A stretch of 64,000 nt of DNA from Manihot esculenta (taxonomy: Eukaryota > Streptophyta > Magnoliopsida > Malpighiales > Euphorbiaceae). The notes under the pieces are model-generated. The model saw only the letters and a list, made by a program, of their open reading frames with translations, did no database searches and had not been told where the DNA came from. Shown here piece after piece: positions 11,352-22,915 of this stretch; within the stretch, counting starts at the first letter, position 1; the number at the start of each line of letters is the position of its first letter. The stretch covers positions 15,617,003-15,681,002 of the forward strand of contig NC_035173.2 of assembly GCF_001659605.2 (NCBI RefSeq). Direction: 5' to 3'. The translations under genes were made by a program, and so were the position numbers.

Positions 11352-12777
11352 TGATAAGCGGTTGTCGAAGCCGTAAAAAATAACCTATTATCAATCAACA
11401 AATAAATTTGCAGATAGTGGCAATAGGGTCGAACCACAGGGAATTGACACCAAGTATCTTCCTAATAATGACTAAGGCAAGTAATAACAAATAAGTAAAA
11501 GAGGGGGGTTTGTTTTGATGAGTTAAAAGCTAAAAGCAAAAAAGAAGAATAATTTAAATAAGTGAGAATATCAATGGGAAAGAGATTCTAGCTGAAGTGT
11601 GAGCCTAATTCAGTTTGTTCAGAATTGATCATTGATTATTAAAGACTCCTATTTGATTTCAATAAATCAGTTTTGGTTGTGGAAGACGCTTCTCACAATC
11701 CAAATTCCTTCTTAGTTCTAGTTCTATTAGGAAACGTTCACTAATCAAACACTGATCAACAAGTTGTCAAGGAACGTCCTTGGGGCATTTAGCATCGAAC
11801 AACCGTTGATCGCATTAAGACTTAGAGAAACCCAATTCTATCCTTGCCAACCGCGTGGTCAAGGCTAGGTTATGCAACTGATTATATTTATGTTCAAACA
11901 ATTTAAGCAATTACGGACCTAAATCATTCAAACAATTTATCACTTAAGCAATTTAAAAGCAATGGGCCCTTATTGATTCTAAAAGCAAAGTAATAATTAT
12001 GGAAAAGATCAGATTGCATAAATATTGAAACAAGCAAGAGTTCAACAATGGAGTATTAAACCTCCCAATTCATCACAAATCTGAATATTCTCAACTTCAA
12101 CTAGAAAATAATGAATTTAGCCACTCATGGTGACTAAAATACACAAAAATAAAGAAGAAAAGAAAGAAGGAAAGTTTCTGCTGTGTTGCTGGAGAATTTC
12201 CGAAGATGGCAGATGCAGAAAGAGAGATGCCTTGCTGGTTTAGAGGTTGCTCTTTTATAGTTGGAGAATCTCATCCATCTAGGGTTTTGAAATCCCTTCT
12301 TGACTTGGTCTTTGATTCCTCTTTGGATGTGGATTTTAATTGTAAAAGGAATTTCTTATGTTGGTAGTGATTGAGTTAGATTTGGACTTCTGATAATTCG
12401 AATTTCTAATTTCTGCACTTTTCCCGCTCTGCTGTCAACTTCTGCTGTCAAGGTGATTTGGGCAGTTTCTGCGAGTGATTTGGGCAAATCACTTGCCCAA
12501 TCTGCCCCAATCGCTTTCTGGGATTCAGTCCAGTTTCTGTCTCTGTCTCTGCGAGTGATTTGGCCAGTTTCTGCGAGTGATTTGGCCAGTTTCTGCGAGT
12601 GATTTGGCCAAATCACTCCGACCCAATCACTTTTCCAGCTTTTTCTTCACTTTTTCTCTAACTTCCCAATTTCTTCCTTTTCTGTAAAAACATAACAAAA
12701 ACACAAATTAAGCTAGAAAAATGTGTAAATAAACAGTAATAAATATAATAAAAATGTGGCTAAATTATGCTTGATCA
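11352..12777 (-). repeat. A 3' LTR
   Basis: A 1,426-bp LTR whose sequence follows the right-hand copy closely, except that it lacks about 40 bases present there near 41656-41695. It contains a TATAAAA box on the minus strand (12253-12259) and a cluster of GTGATTTG/CAAATCAC repeats at 12453-12634, upstream of the TATA box in U3. Confidence 0.94.
12453..12634 (-). repeat. GTGATTTGGGCAAATCAC inverted-repeat cluster in A LTR
   Basis: Several tandem and partial copies of GTGATTTG followed by CAAATCAC, separated by TTTCTGCGA. The same motif recurs at 13745-13810, 15480-15890, 21170-21300, 22145-22245 and in the other A LTR (41780-41966). Confidence 0.85.
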
Positions 12778-13806
12778 TATACCCCCACACCTAGCTTTTT
12801 GCTTGTCCTCAAGCAACAAACAACTTAGTCAATCAGGCCCCTTTTTCTTTTGAGCCTAAGTACCACTTAATCAGCCCCCCCTAGACTCCTACATTGAAGT
12901 ATCACAGTATAGAGTACATGCACGAAGGTTGTTTCTTCTTTTCCTTGTTTCCCCTCACCTACCATGGTCAAGAAAAAGGTTTTTGATTTAATCATGCTTA
13001 TTCTCTTTATATGAGCTCAATGCAACCTCTAAGAGTGACTTGCCCTTCTTTGAGTGTTTTATTTTATTTTATTCAGCAGCACTTTTTATTCTTGCCTGAA
13101 AAAGTCACTAACCTTTTTACGCGAAGGTGCATATTGGTGATACCCACCCCCGGTTACTCAGTCAGTCACTTGTTCAAGTGGCTACTAGCTTTGTTCATAG
13201 CTTATTTGGCCATTGGAACAGTTTTTATGATTTGTGCTTTGTGCTGGTTTTTCTTTTTCTTTTCTTTTCATAACAGTTTGGGCAAATCAGCTCTCAGGGG
13301 GCTACACCAACTTTTTATTTGCATGTATTTATATTTTTATTTCCCTTGACCACAACAAGTTTAAGGATTCAATTCAAGAAAAGAACTCCCTAAGTGAAGG
13401 TATTAAACTGTGAATGATTCAATTTAGGTTTAAAGGGGTGGAAAATCAATGGGGTCATGAGATAGGAAGCTCTTTTAACCTTGTTATCTATGCTGAGTAG
13501 GGCAAAAGCTAAGTCAAAATTCTAGGTGTGTGTGTGAAAAAAAATGTGTGAAAGAAGAAAAAATTTTGGTGTGTGTTTATGGGGCAAAAAGATGCAAAAA
13601 GAAGCAAAAAGACACAAGTAGAAAGCAAAAGATGATGGAATCAATGCATAAAGAACCTAACAGTACCCCCACACCTATTGCAAACATTGTCCTCAATGTG
13701 TGAATATATATACATATAAATTAAGAAGGAAAGGGGAAGGGACTTCCTGGCCTGGGGGTGATTTGGGCAAATTGCCTTAGTGATGTGGGCAAATCACCCA
13801 TCCAAA
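12778..13806 (-). other. A 3' noncoding region with polypurine tract
   Basis: On the minus strand AGGTGTGGGGGTATA abuts the LTR and is the likely polypurine tract (about 12780-12795). A second AGGTGTGGGGGTA stands near 13662-13675. The kilobase between is AT-rich, without a convincing gene, and is recognisably similar to the same region of C (26838-27745), including TACCATGG and TTGCTTGTCCTCAAGCAA. Two GTGATTTG repeats sit beside the end of the next ORF. Confidence 0.75.
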
Positions 13807-15366
13807 TCACTGTCTTTGCTGTTCTGTGGGCAGGAAGTGATTCACCAGTATTTGAAGCAAGTGCTCCATATTGTGCATTCTGGTCTCAATTCTGTCAAGA
13901 CAAGCCTGTACTGATTGGTTAGGGGCTACGTCTTCATGGACTTGATTCTGTTCCTGCTGTGGTGCTTCTGGAGGTGCTTCTTGTGCTGGTTCATTTACTC
14001 TCACTTCTGCTGGTGCTTCTTGAGGTGCAGGATGCTGAGAAATGGATGGTTGACTGGCTTTCCTTTTCCTGAACACACGCTCATGGCGTGGTGTGAGGGG
14101 TCCTGCAGGGGAAAGAGAAAAAATGCCCCCCACTTGGCAAAGCAACCCCATATCATCTAATGATCGAAGGTCCAGGGGAGTTTGCTTACCAGTGGGTGTG
14201 AGGTCAGTATGGGCAGGGTGTAACAGCTTCTGATTCACTGCTATGGCAGTGATCAGATGCCCAAAGATCAGTGGCCTATTGTATTGTATGATGCTGGAGA
14301 TTTGTGTTGCTACCCAATATCCTAAGTAAATTTTCTGTTGTGTGTGCATACACCACAGAATGTAAAGTTCTGTTTTGGTTAGGATGTTAGGTGCATCCTT
14401 TCTCCCAAAAAAGGTATAGGCCAAGAATCTGTGCAGGTATTTGAGGCTGGGATTCCTCAGGTACAGGTCTTTGGACCTGGTGGGCAAGTAAGAATCTGGA
14501 GGGTTATCACATAACTCCAGATAGGCATTGCTGGGATTGAAGTCAGTAGGAAAATCCCAGGTGGATCCAAGGCATTCAGAGCCCATGGTAATGCCAAACT
14601 CCTGCATGGACAAGCGAAATCGCTGTCCCAAAAGTCTGAATCCAATTACATCATGTGTGTGCAGATTGTGCATTGCATGCTTATCAAAGTAAAATGTAGT
14701 GTAGAACTCTTGTGTGAGTTCAGTGAAAGAAGGGAGGTGAAGGTAGAAGAACCTGTCCCAACCAATGGCAGTGATTAAAGAGCATACCTGGGTATGGAGT
14801 CTCAGGGTGGCAAGAGTGTTATGATGGAGGCATTTACCTGGATGGTGTGGTAGGGACGAGATTCTGGCAAGCCTGGCCCTTTCTGAGGCCTTGTTGAATG
14901 TGAGCGCCTGGCTGATGTGATCAGGGCATGACGGTTTAGGCAAATCACTGGGTAATTCGCCCCCTTCATTGCTTGCGGGAGGTGTACCAATGGGGGTGTC
15001 TGAATGTTGCTCGGTGTCGGGCGGTGGTGGTGACGGTGTCCTGGGTCTTTTTTGACCACTGGTGGTAGAAGGCGTGGTCTCTTGAGGCGTTTCGCCTTCT
15101 TGAATGTCCGTCGCGACTGGTGGGGAAGGAGGCGGTGGTGCCTTCAATGACGACCTAGTCCGACGGCGGTAGGTCTGTGCCACTGGTCTTTCTGAGTTTC
15201 TTGCTTCGACTGTCACTCCAGTGTCGACGCCGTCGTTGTTGGGTACCGATGGAGGGCTGTCCATTGCTTCCTCGTCGCTGTCAGTGGGAATGCGGACGGG
15301 CCTAGGCATTCCGCATCGCCTCCACATTCTGGGGCCGCCGGTGGCCATCATCTTGCTACGGGCCAT
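13807..15366 (-). CDS. A ORF3: Athila-type protein in the env position
   Basis: A complete 519-residue frame downstream of integrase. The first 150 residues are basic and proline/serine-rich (RRRTRSSLKAPPPPSPP). Residues of about 160-420 form a globular region (FYTTFYFDKHAMHN, RFLAYTFFGRKDAPN), the type seen in the extra ORF of Athila elements. The last 80 residues are rich in A, P, E and Q and end in a short coiled-coil-like stretch (RIETRMHNMEHLLQIL). Athila ORFs here have been called env-like from position only; I see no signal peptide or clear membrane segment, so an envelope role is not supported. The GTGATTTG motif enters the coding sequence near 14940. Confidence 0.8.
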   Translation of the reverse strand: MARSKMMATGGPRMWRRCGMPRPVRIPTDSDEEAMDSPPSVPNNDGVDTGVTVEARNSERPVAQTYRRRTRSSLKAPPPPSPPVATDIQEGETPQETTPSTTSGQKRPRTPSPPPPDTEQHSDTPIGTPPASNEGGELPSDLPKPSCPDHISQALTFNKASERARLARISSLPHHPGKCLHHNTLATLRLHTQVCSLITAIGWDRFFYLHLPSFTELTQEFYTTFYFDKHAMHNLHTHDVIGFRLLGQRFRLSMQEFGITMGSECLGSTWDFPTDFNPSNAYLELCDNPPDSYLPTRSKDLYLRNPSLKYLHRFLAYTFFGRKDAPNILTKTELYILWCMHTQQKIYLGYWVATQISSIIQYNRPLIFGHLITAIAVNQKLLHPAHTDLTPTGKQTPLDLRSLDDMGLLCQVGGIFSLSPAGPLTPRHERVFRKRKASQPSISQHPAPQEAPAEVRVNEPAQEAPPEAPQQEQNQVHEDVAPNQSVQACLDRIETRMHNMEHLLQILVNHFLPTEQQRQ

Positions 15367-15939
15367 GGTGCTTCTTGATGTCGTCGGTGGGTAGGGTCTT
15401 GAAAGAGAAGGAGAAGAGGAAACAAAGATTGCGTAAGAAAAGAAAAAAAATAAAAAAAAATGAAAGAGAAATTACTTAAAGTGATTTGGGTAGTTGAACT
15501 GCCCTGATCATTAAATGCTGGTCCTCTGGATTCTTGACAGGGTGATTTGGGCTAGTGATTTGGGCAAGTCACTTGGCCAAATCACTTTTCCTCATTGTAG
15601 TGCTATGTCGGTACTGTTCGCGTGACTGTTCACTCCTCGTGATGATGTGCTGAATGGGCGTTTTGGCCTGGTGATTTGGTCAAATCACTTGGGCAAATCA
15701 CTCATTGGGTTCGACCGACTTGTTGAGCTTGTTCTCCCTGTCGATGTGCCTGTCGATTTAGGCATATCACCTGCCCCGATCACTTTTAACTATGCTACAG
15801 TCAGATGATCTGCCCCAGTGATTTGGGCAAATTGCCCCAGTGATTTGGGCAAATCGCCCTAGTGATTTGGGCAAATCACTTCATCTAGGCTGCCTCCCAG
15901 TAGCGCCCTGTTTTCTGTCTTGGGCTGGACAGCAGTATC
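15367..15939 (-). repeat. Spacer between A integrase and ORF3, filled with GTGATTTGGGCAAATCAC repeats
   Basis: No gene. From 15480 to 15890 the motif GTGATTTGGGCAAATCAC and shorter derivatives occur about ten times, with the densest run at 15815-15880. A purine-rich stretch (15405-15475) lies just before ORF3. Confidence 0.8.
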
Positions 15940-18287
15940 TTACTCAGCAGTCTGGGAAGGGGGATCCAAGGGGACCTCTTCCACAAGATGGGCAGTGAAG
16001 TCTTCATAAAATTTCTTCAAACGGTGCCCATTAACCTTAAAAACTTTGCTTGTTTGTGGGCTCCGTATGTCAATAGCTCCATGTGGATAGATGTGCTCAA
16101 CCAAGAATGGCCCAATCCATCTAGACCGAAGCTTCCCAGGGAATAATTTGAACCTGGAATCAAAGAGCAAGACCTTATCACCCACCTGGAAGTGTTTTCT
16201 GGAGATATTCTTGTCATGGAAGGCTTTAGTCTTTGCTTTGTAATCCCATGAAGCTTCGTATGCATCACGTCGAATCTCCTCAAGCTCTTGAATTTGCAAT
16301 TTTCTGTGGACTCCAGCTTCTTTTTCATCAAGATTACAGCTCTTCACAGCCCAATAGGCTTTGTGTTCAAGCTCCACAGGTAGATGGCAAGCTTTCCCAT
16401 AAATCAGCCTATATGGAGACATCCCAATTGGGGTTTTATAGGCTGTTCTATATGACCATAGAGCATCATTAAGGCGCACACTCCAGTCCTTGCGACTTGG
16501 GCAGACTATTTTCTCCAAAATTGACTTGATCTCCCTATTTGACACTTCGGCAAGCCCATTTGTTTGAGGATGATAGGCAGTAGAGGTTCTATGGATGACA
16601 TGGTGCTTCTTGAGGAGAGTTTCTACTACCTTGTTGCAAAAATGGGTGCCTCGATCACTGATAATGGCCTTGGGCATACCAAATCTTGAGAAAATATGGG
16701 ATTTCACAAAGTCAACCACTGTTTTTGCATCATCAGCCCTTGTTGCCTTGGCCTCAATCCATTTGGACACATAGTCCACAGCAAGAAGTATGTAGGTGTT
16801 GCCAAAGGAAGGTGGGAATGGCCCCATGAAGTCAATGCACCATATGTCAAAGATTTCACACACCATGATGGGTGCTTGTGGCATTTCACTTTGGTTGCCA
16901 ATATTTCCCGTTTGTTGGCACCTTGCACATGACCTACAAAATAAATAAGAGTCTCTGAATATGTTAGGCCAAAATAACCCACTTTCAAGGATCTTCATGG
17001 CTGTCTTGCGTGGCCCAAAGTGACCTCCACAGCTGTGAGAGTGGCAGAAAGTTATGACAGAAGAAATCTCATGATTTGGGATGCATCTCCTTATGACTTG
17101 GTCTGCACAATGCTTCCATAGGTAGGGCTCATCCCACATATAATACCTTGCATCTTTCTTGATCTTGTCTCTCATATATTTGGGCAAATTAGTAGGTACA
17201 TTTCCTGTGGCAAGGAAATTCACAATATCAGTATACCATGGTTCCTCTTCTTGGACAGCAAATAGGTGCTCATCAGGGAATTTTTCATTGATGGGGTAGG
17301 TCTCCATCTTGGTCAGAATTCTGCTGAGGTGATCAGCTACAAGGTTCTCCTTTCCCTTCTTGTCTCGGATCTCTAAGTCAAACTCTTGCAACAGCAATAT
17401 CCATCGCACCAGCCTAGGTTTGGACTCTTTTTTCTTGATTAAATACCTTAGTGCAGCATGATCTGAGTAGATAATCACCTTTGTCCCAAGTAGATAGGAC
17501 CGAAACTTCTCCAATGCAAACACAACAGCCAGCAACTCTTTTTCTGTGTTAGAATAGTTGCATTGTGCAGCATCTAGGGTACGTGAGGCATAGTGAATGA
17601 CATGAGGAGAGTTACCTACACGCTGTCCCAACACTGCACCTACAGCAAAGTTGCTGGTGTCGCACATGATCTCAAATGGGAGAGTCCAATCAGGTGGCTG
17701 GATGACTGGGGCAGAAATCAGTAGTGATTTGACCAAATCAAAAGTTGTTTTGCAGTTGTCATCAAACTCGAATGGCACATCTTGCTGTAACAACCTGCAC
17801 AAGGGCTGAGTTATCTTGGAGAAATCCTTGATAAACCTCCTGTAAAAACCAGCATGTCCAAGGAATGATCTAATCTCCCTAATGCTGGTTGGGTAGGGCA
17901 GATTTTTGATGGTGTCAATTTTAGCTTTGTCCACCTCAATCCCTTTTGCTGAAACAATATGGCCTAAGATTAAGCCATGGCTGACCATAAAGTGGCATTT
18001 TTCATAGTTGAGAACCAGATTTGTCTCCAAACACCTTTGAAGTATTTTCTCCAAGTTGGCTAGGCATTCATGGAATGAGTTGCCATGCACCGTGAAATCA
18101 TCCATAAAGACTTCAATAATCTTCTCCACATAGTCAGAAAAGATGCTCATCATGCACCTTTGGAAAGTGGCTGGTGCATTGCAAAGGCCAAAGGGCATCC
18201 TCCTAAATGCGAAGGTGCCAAATGGGCATGTGAAAGTGGTCTTCTCTTGATCTTCAGGTGCAACAGGGATTTGATAGAAGCCTGAAT
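15940..18287 (-). CDS. A pol, second part: RT remainder, RNase H and integrase (Athila)
   Basis: One open frame of about 780 codons, entered from the K insertion in reverse transcriptase. It contains the RT catalytic motif FMDDFTVHG near 18100, RNase H starting [14 protein letters not shown] near 17650, the integrase HHCC region (CGGHFGPRK to CRSCARCQQ) at about 16905-17030, and integrase D,D,E at CIDFMGPFP near 16830, SDRGTHF near 16660 and AEVSNREIK near 16540. It ends with a stop at 15940. The upstream ATG at 18423 lies inside K and is not the real start. The part before K is at 20567-22550. There is no chromodomain, as expected for Athila. Confidence 0.9.
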
Positions 18288-20566
18288 TGTAACGACCCGG
18301 AAACCGGTACCCCTCAGTAATGGTCCGAACCATCACTGGCACTAGGATCCAGATCGGCTTAAGGCCGCCGGGACCCGTAGTCAGCCAACTATACTCTCTG
18401 TGTACCTGATAAATCCCATACATGATACAAAACGACTCAACAATCCTGTAAAACTCTGTAGGCTTAACTGCTGCTACTCAGATATGTCAATCTGAAATGG
18501 CCCTCGGGGCCTATACCAGGGACTACTATCTGCTGTGGGTCAAGGGAGTGAAACCCTTTTAATCTGTAACACATCCCATTGGTATCTCATTAAAGCCATA
18601 CGTTAAGCCCAACTCACACATTTCTCATCAAGAAACGTAAAACAGGATGCATGTACAAAGGGATTAATCATACATCACACTATGGCAAAGACACTAGAGA
18701 AAGCACAAGTCTATCCAGTAAATGACAGTACATATCGATACATTACATGACAACTAATCTTTTAATTACATCATGTCCACTATGCTATTACAAACATACA
18801 TTCATGCATCACTGTTCTCTGTACTCTTGCTGACTTTGACTTCCCATAGCTATCTCAGAACCTGCAAAACTGGGGTTAAGGGAGTGGGATGAGCTACTAC
18901 AGCCCAGTGAGAAGGAACAGTAAACAGTTCATTAATTACATGCTTTCATGAAATGTATCACATCACAAACATATCACCTCAAGGATGAACTTGTCACCAT
19001 AGCCCTCTACAGACATAATAGTATGTCCAACTGTGCCAGGGGCGATTAGGCCTCACCTGGACTCCTCTGAAGTAACTCATATCATAACATGTCCAACTGT
19101 GCCAGGGGCGATTAGGCCTCACCTGGACTACTCTGATCTCTGATCTGACAGACTGTCTGTCTAACTCATAGTACCAGGAGCGACCTGGCCTATCCAGGAG
19201 CGACCTGGTATGGCTACCTCATGCCATAACTCTGTATCTGTACTCTGTGCTCTATCAAGGGCTAAGGATCATCCAACATTCATCCATACAAATATCATCT
19301 TATGCAATGCATCAAATTCGTGAAACGAATGCAATACAACCTAATATAAAACATGGCATTTTATGATGCATGGAACATGCTAGAAGTATATCATTTCTGA
19401 ATTTAAAATTATAAAGTGTAGTTCCACTCACCTGTGGCCTCTGCTTGGCTAACTCTGGGCTAACTAGCTCTGGACTAACTCTAACTCTGAAGACTGCTAA
19501 ACACCTCGTTTTCTCGGGTCCAATCCTACAATGGAGGACTTAAATGAGGTACCAAACATACTCTATACAACAGATAAACATCTCTTATACACCTTCCCAA
19601 AACCCTTCTAAAACACCTCAAAACATGCATGCAAAACAAGCAAAGGAAGGCTGGACAGGGCACCTTCGGCAGCACCTTCGGCGGCCGAATGTCTCCTCCA
19701 GAGACGAAAGTCAGGCATGTTCGGCGGCCTAACTTGGACTTTCGGCGGCCGAACCTGAGTTCATCCAGAACTCAGTTTCGTGCACAAGGACGCCTGCCAG
19801 TCCCTCCATCATCTGCTCAGCCCTCAATACATGCATTTAACCCCTCTCAAACATGCATAAACACTTTAACAAGCATAAAGGAGCTTAAAACAACTTAAAA
19901 TCTAACAAAACAAGCTCACAAGGCACACAAGCATGCTTTCACCATTAAAACATCAAACCTAAACTCTAATACCTAAACATGCAACGCTACCCTTAACCTC
20001 TTTCAAAGCTGTTAAAACCACTAAAACAAGTAGCAAGCCCTCTCTTACCTCCTGAAACTAGAAGAGGAACAACTTGAACTCAGCAAATCCCCTTTACAAG
20101 CTTCAAACCACCAAAACCTCTCTTTTCTCTCAAAACCTTCAAAACTCGGTGAAACACACTCAACCTTCTGCATAAGCTGATAAAAGCTTGCAGATGAGTC
20201 AAGGGAGACGTGGCCTAACCTCTAGTCATGATCTGGAGGTGAACACCTGGCCAAACCACGGACTGAGGAGTGTGCACAACTAACCGACCACCTCAGCTTC
20301 GGCTGCCGAAACTGCATGCAAAACCATGCAACTTTCGGGGGCCGAACATTGGGCACTTTCGGCGGCCGAACTTAACCTTCGGGGGCCGAACATGACAGAA
20401 ACTCCTTTCGCCAATTCTCCACAAAACTCAACCTGTTTCTGAAACAAAAGCTGAAAACATTGTCACAGGGTAGAAACAACTTACTTTTACCCTTCGAGAA
20501 CCTCTGACATCTCTGAATTCCACTGGACGGTAGACATTCCGATGTCTGAATCTGCCGGGTATTACA
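18288..20566 (-). repeat. K: solo LTR of the Tekay-type lineage inside A's RT
   Basis: A single 2,279-bp LTR (TGTAACGACCC ... GGGTATTACA) with no primer site or polypurine tract, flanked on both sides by TGAAT (18283-18287 and 20567-20571). That is the mark of an insertion later reduced by LTR-LTR recombination. Palindromes lie at 19660-19765 and 20295-20390, hairpin repeats at 19035-19215. All four splice-like signals are present in reverse (donor near 20047, acceptor near 19528, donor near 19427, acceptor near 18864). It belongs with the E2 LTR. Confidence 0.95.
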
Positions 20567-22550
20567 TGAATATCCATCAAGGAGGCAGTAATGGCTCTTT
20601 CCAGCAAGTCTCTCAAGCATTTGGTCCATGAAGGGCAAGGGAAAGTGGTCCTTCCTTGTGGTTGTGTTGAGTTTCCTATAATCCATGCAAACTCTCCACC
20701 CATTTTGTACTCGAGTGGGCACTAGCTCTCCTTCAGAATTAGGGACAATGGTAATCCCAGTCTTCTTTGGCACCACATGGATGGGACTCACCCATTTACT
20801 GTCAGAAATTGGGTAGATGACCCCAATGTCTAAGAGCTTCACTATTTCTTTCTTCACAACCTCCATCATGGGTGGATTCAGCCTCCTCTGTGCCTCACGA
20901 ACAGGTTTGCACTCATCCTCCATAAGTATTCGATGCATGCATGTTGAGGGTGATATGCCTTTGATGTCCTCCAAGGTCCACCCAATTGCCTTCTTGTGCT
21001 TTTTCAACAAATCAAGGAGCTTTTCCTCTTCTTCTTGGCTGAGCTGGTTGGAAATGATTATTGGGAGTGTATTTCCAGCCCCCAAGTAGGCATATTTGAG
21101 GTGATCTGGCAGGGGCTTCAGATCTGGTGCACTTTTTGTCTTTGTCTCAGCCTGCTGTCTGCTGGTTGATTGGGGCAGATTTCCTATTGTTTTGGGCAAA
21201 ACTCCTTCTGTCATGTCTGTCTGCTCACTGATTTGGGCAGATCGTCTGGGTGATTTGGGCAGATCACTCGCAGAAACTGCCCACATCACTGTCTGGTCTG
21301 TCTCTAAGCGGTTTCTGTCCATCTCTTCATATTTGCACAAATCAGCATGGAGTGTTTCCTCTAGATCAAAATCAAAGACTTCTTGGCTCAAGTCATCAAT
21401 GACATCAAGGCCATAAACAGGAGAAACATCTTTAGGGAATTTCATAGCTTCATAAACATTGAATTTGATAATCTCCCCTTCAAACTCCATGGTTAATGTG
21501 CCATCATGCACATCAATTTTGGTTCTTGCTGTGCTCAAGAATGGCCTTCCAAGTAGGATGTCAGAGGTGGTATTGCTCTTGTCTTCCTCCATGTCAATGA
21601 CGTAAAAATCAGCTGGGAAGACTAGTTGGTCCACTTGCACCAACACATCTTCAAGCACTCCCTTGGGATAGACAATCGATCGGTCAGCCAATTGAATTAC
21701 AATGCTGGTGCCTTTTAGTGAACCTGCATTCAATAAATTAAAAATAGAGAGGGGCATGACATTGATTGAAGCTCCAAGGTCACACATGGCTTTCTTTATC
21801 CCCACGTTGCCTATCTTGCATGAAACAGCGAACATCCCTCTATCCTTGCATTTGACTGGAAGTTTTCTTTGAATAACAGCTGAGACACACTCCCCCACAC
21901 TCACCTTTTCACGTTTAGCAAGTTTCCTTCGGTTGGTGCATAGCTCTTTGAGGAACTTAGCATACCTTGGAATTTGCTTTACAGCATCAAGTAGGGGAAT
22001 GTTGATTTCCACCTTGCAAAAGGTCTCAAGTATTTCTTTCTCCTCTTTTTCTTTTTGAGACCTTGCAAATCTTTTGGGGAAGGGAGGAGGTACCTTGAAT
22101 TTTTCTGCTGGTGGCTGTTTCTGCTTCTGACTGGAATCTGCCTTATCTATTGTTTTGGGCAGATCAAGTTCTGCCTTCTCTAGCGATTGGGGCAGATTAC
22201 CGCAGGTGATTTGGGCAGATCGATCGCAGAAACTGCCCTGATCACTTTCTGGCAGATTTTCCTCCATGGCCTTTTTTTGCAAGTTTTCAGACCTACTGTC
22301 TTGCAACTCCTTTCCACTCCTCAATGTGATGGCACTAGCGTTTTGCCTTGGGTTTATCTCAGTTTGGGAGGGTAGCTTCCCTTGAGACTCATACTTGCTC
22401 ATTGAAGAGGCCATTTGACTCACTTGTTTCTCAAGACTTTGCACAGTATTTGCTAAATTTTGCACAATCTCTTCAAGAGGTACTTTGGAGTTCTGAGGTG
22501 CAGCTTGAGCTTGATTCCTTTGCTGATAGCTTGGATATTGATTTCCCCTT
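20567..22550 (-). CDS. A gag C-terminal part, protease and start of RT (Athila)
   Basis: An open frame between the B and K insertions. It begins with a Q-rich Gag tail (SYQQRNQAQAAPQN) and a coiled-coil-like segment (LANTVQSLEKQVSQMASSM). A lysine/proline linker follows, then the protease with CDLGASINVMP at about 21755-21790 and LLGRPFLSTA near 21545. Next is a variable acidic linker with GTGATTTG-derived peptides such as SDLPKSP. The RT N-terminus follows, with HRILMEDECKPVREAQRRLNP and CMDYRKLN near 20670. The frame is open through the K boundary; what follows at 15940-18287 is in the corresponding frame once K and one TGAAT copy are discounted. Confidence 0.88.
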
Positions 22551-22908
22551 TGTAATACCCGGCTAGACTCCGATATCGGAATTCCTACCGTCCGGTGGAA
22601 TCTCGGATGTCGGAAGCCTCTAGTAGGGTAAAAACATGTTTTCATAAAATGTTTTAAGGTATTTCATGGTTTTAAGTATGAAAATTTAATGAGTTTTTGC
22701 ATGAAAAGTCTTTGGAGGAAAACCCAGGTTCGGCCGCCGAAAGTCAAGTTCGGCCGCCGAACATGCATGCGTTTTGGAGGCACGTTAAGCCCCCGAAAGC
22801 ATGAGTGAGGGAAGTCCAGGTTCGGCCGCCGAAAGTCAAGTTCGGCCGCCGAACATGGCATGCATGCGGAAGCACTTTCGGCCCCCGAACGTGGCCTGGC
22901 CAGCCACC

Positions 22909-22915
22909 TATAAAA
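22909..22915 (+). promoter_or_regulatory. TATA box, B 5' LTR
   Basis: TATAAAA follows the first palindrome cluster, so U3 is about 390 bases and transcription should begin near 22940. The 3' LTR has TATTAAAA at 37372 instead. Confidence 0.7.

Noticed and set aside
15940..18423. An 827-residue protein starting at 18423
   Set aside because: Its first 45 or so residues are encoded by the end of solo LTR K; the frame merely stays open across the junction into A's RT.
20372..22645. A 757-residue protein spanning 20372-22645
   Set aside because: Both ends read into LTRs of other elements (B on the right, K on the left); only 20567-22550 belongs to A.
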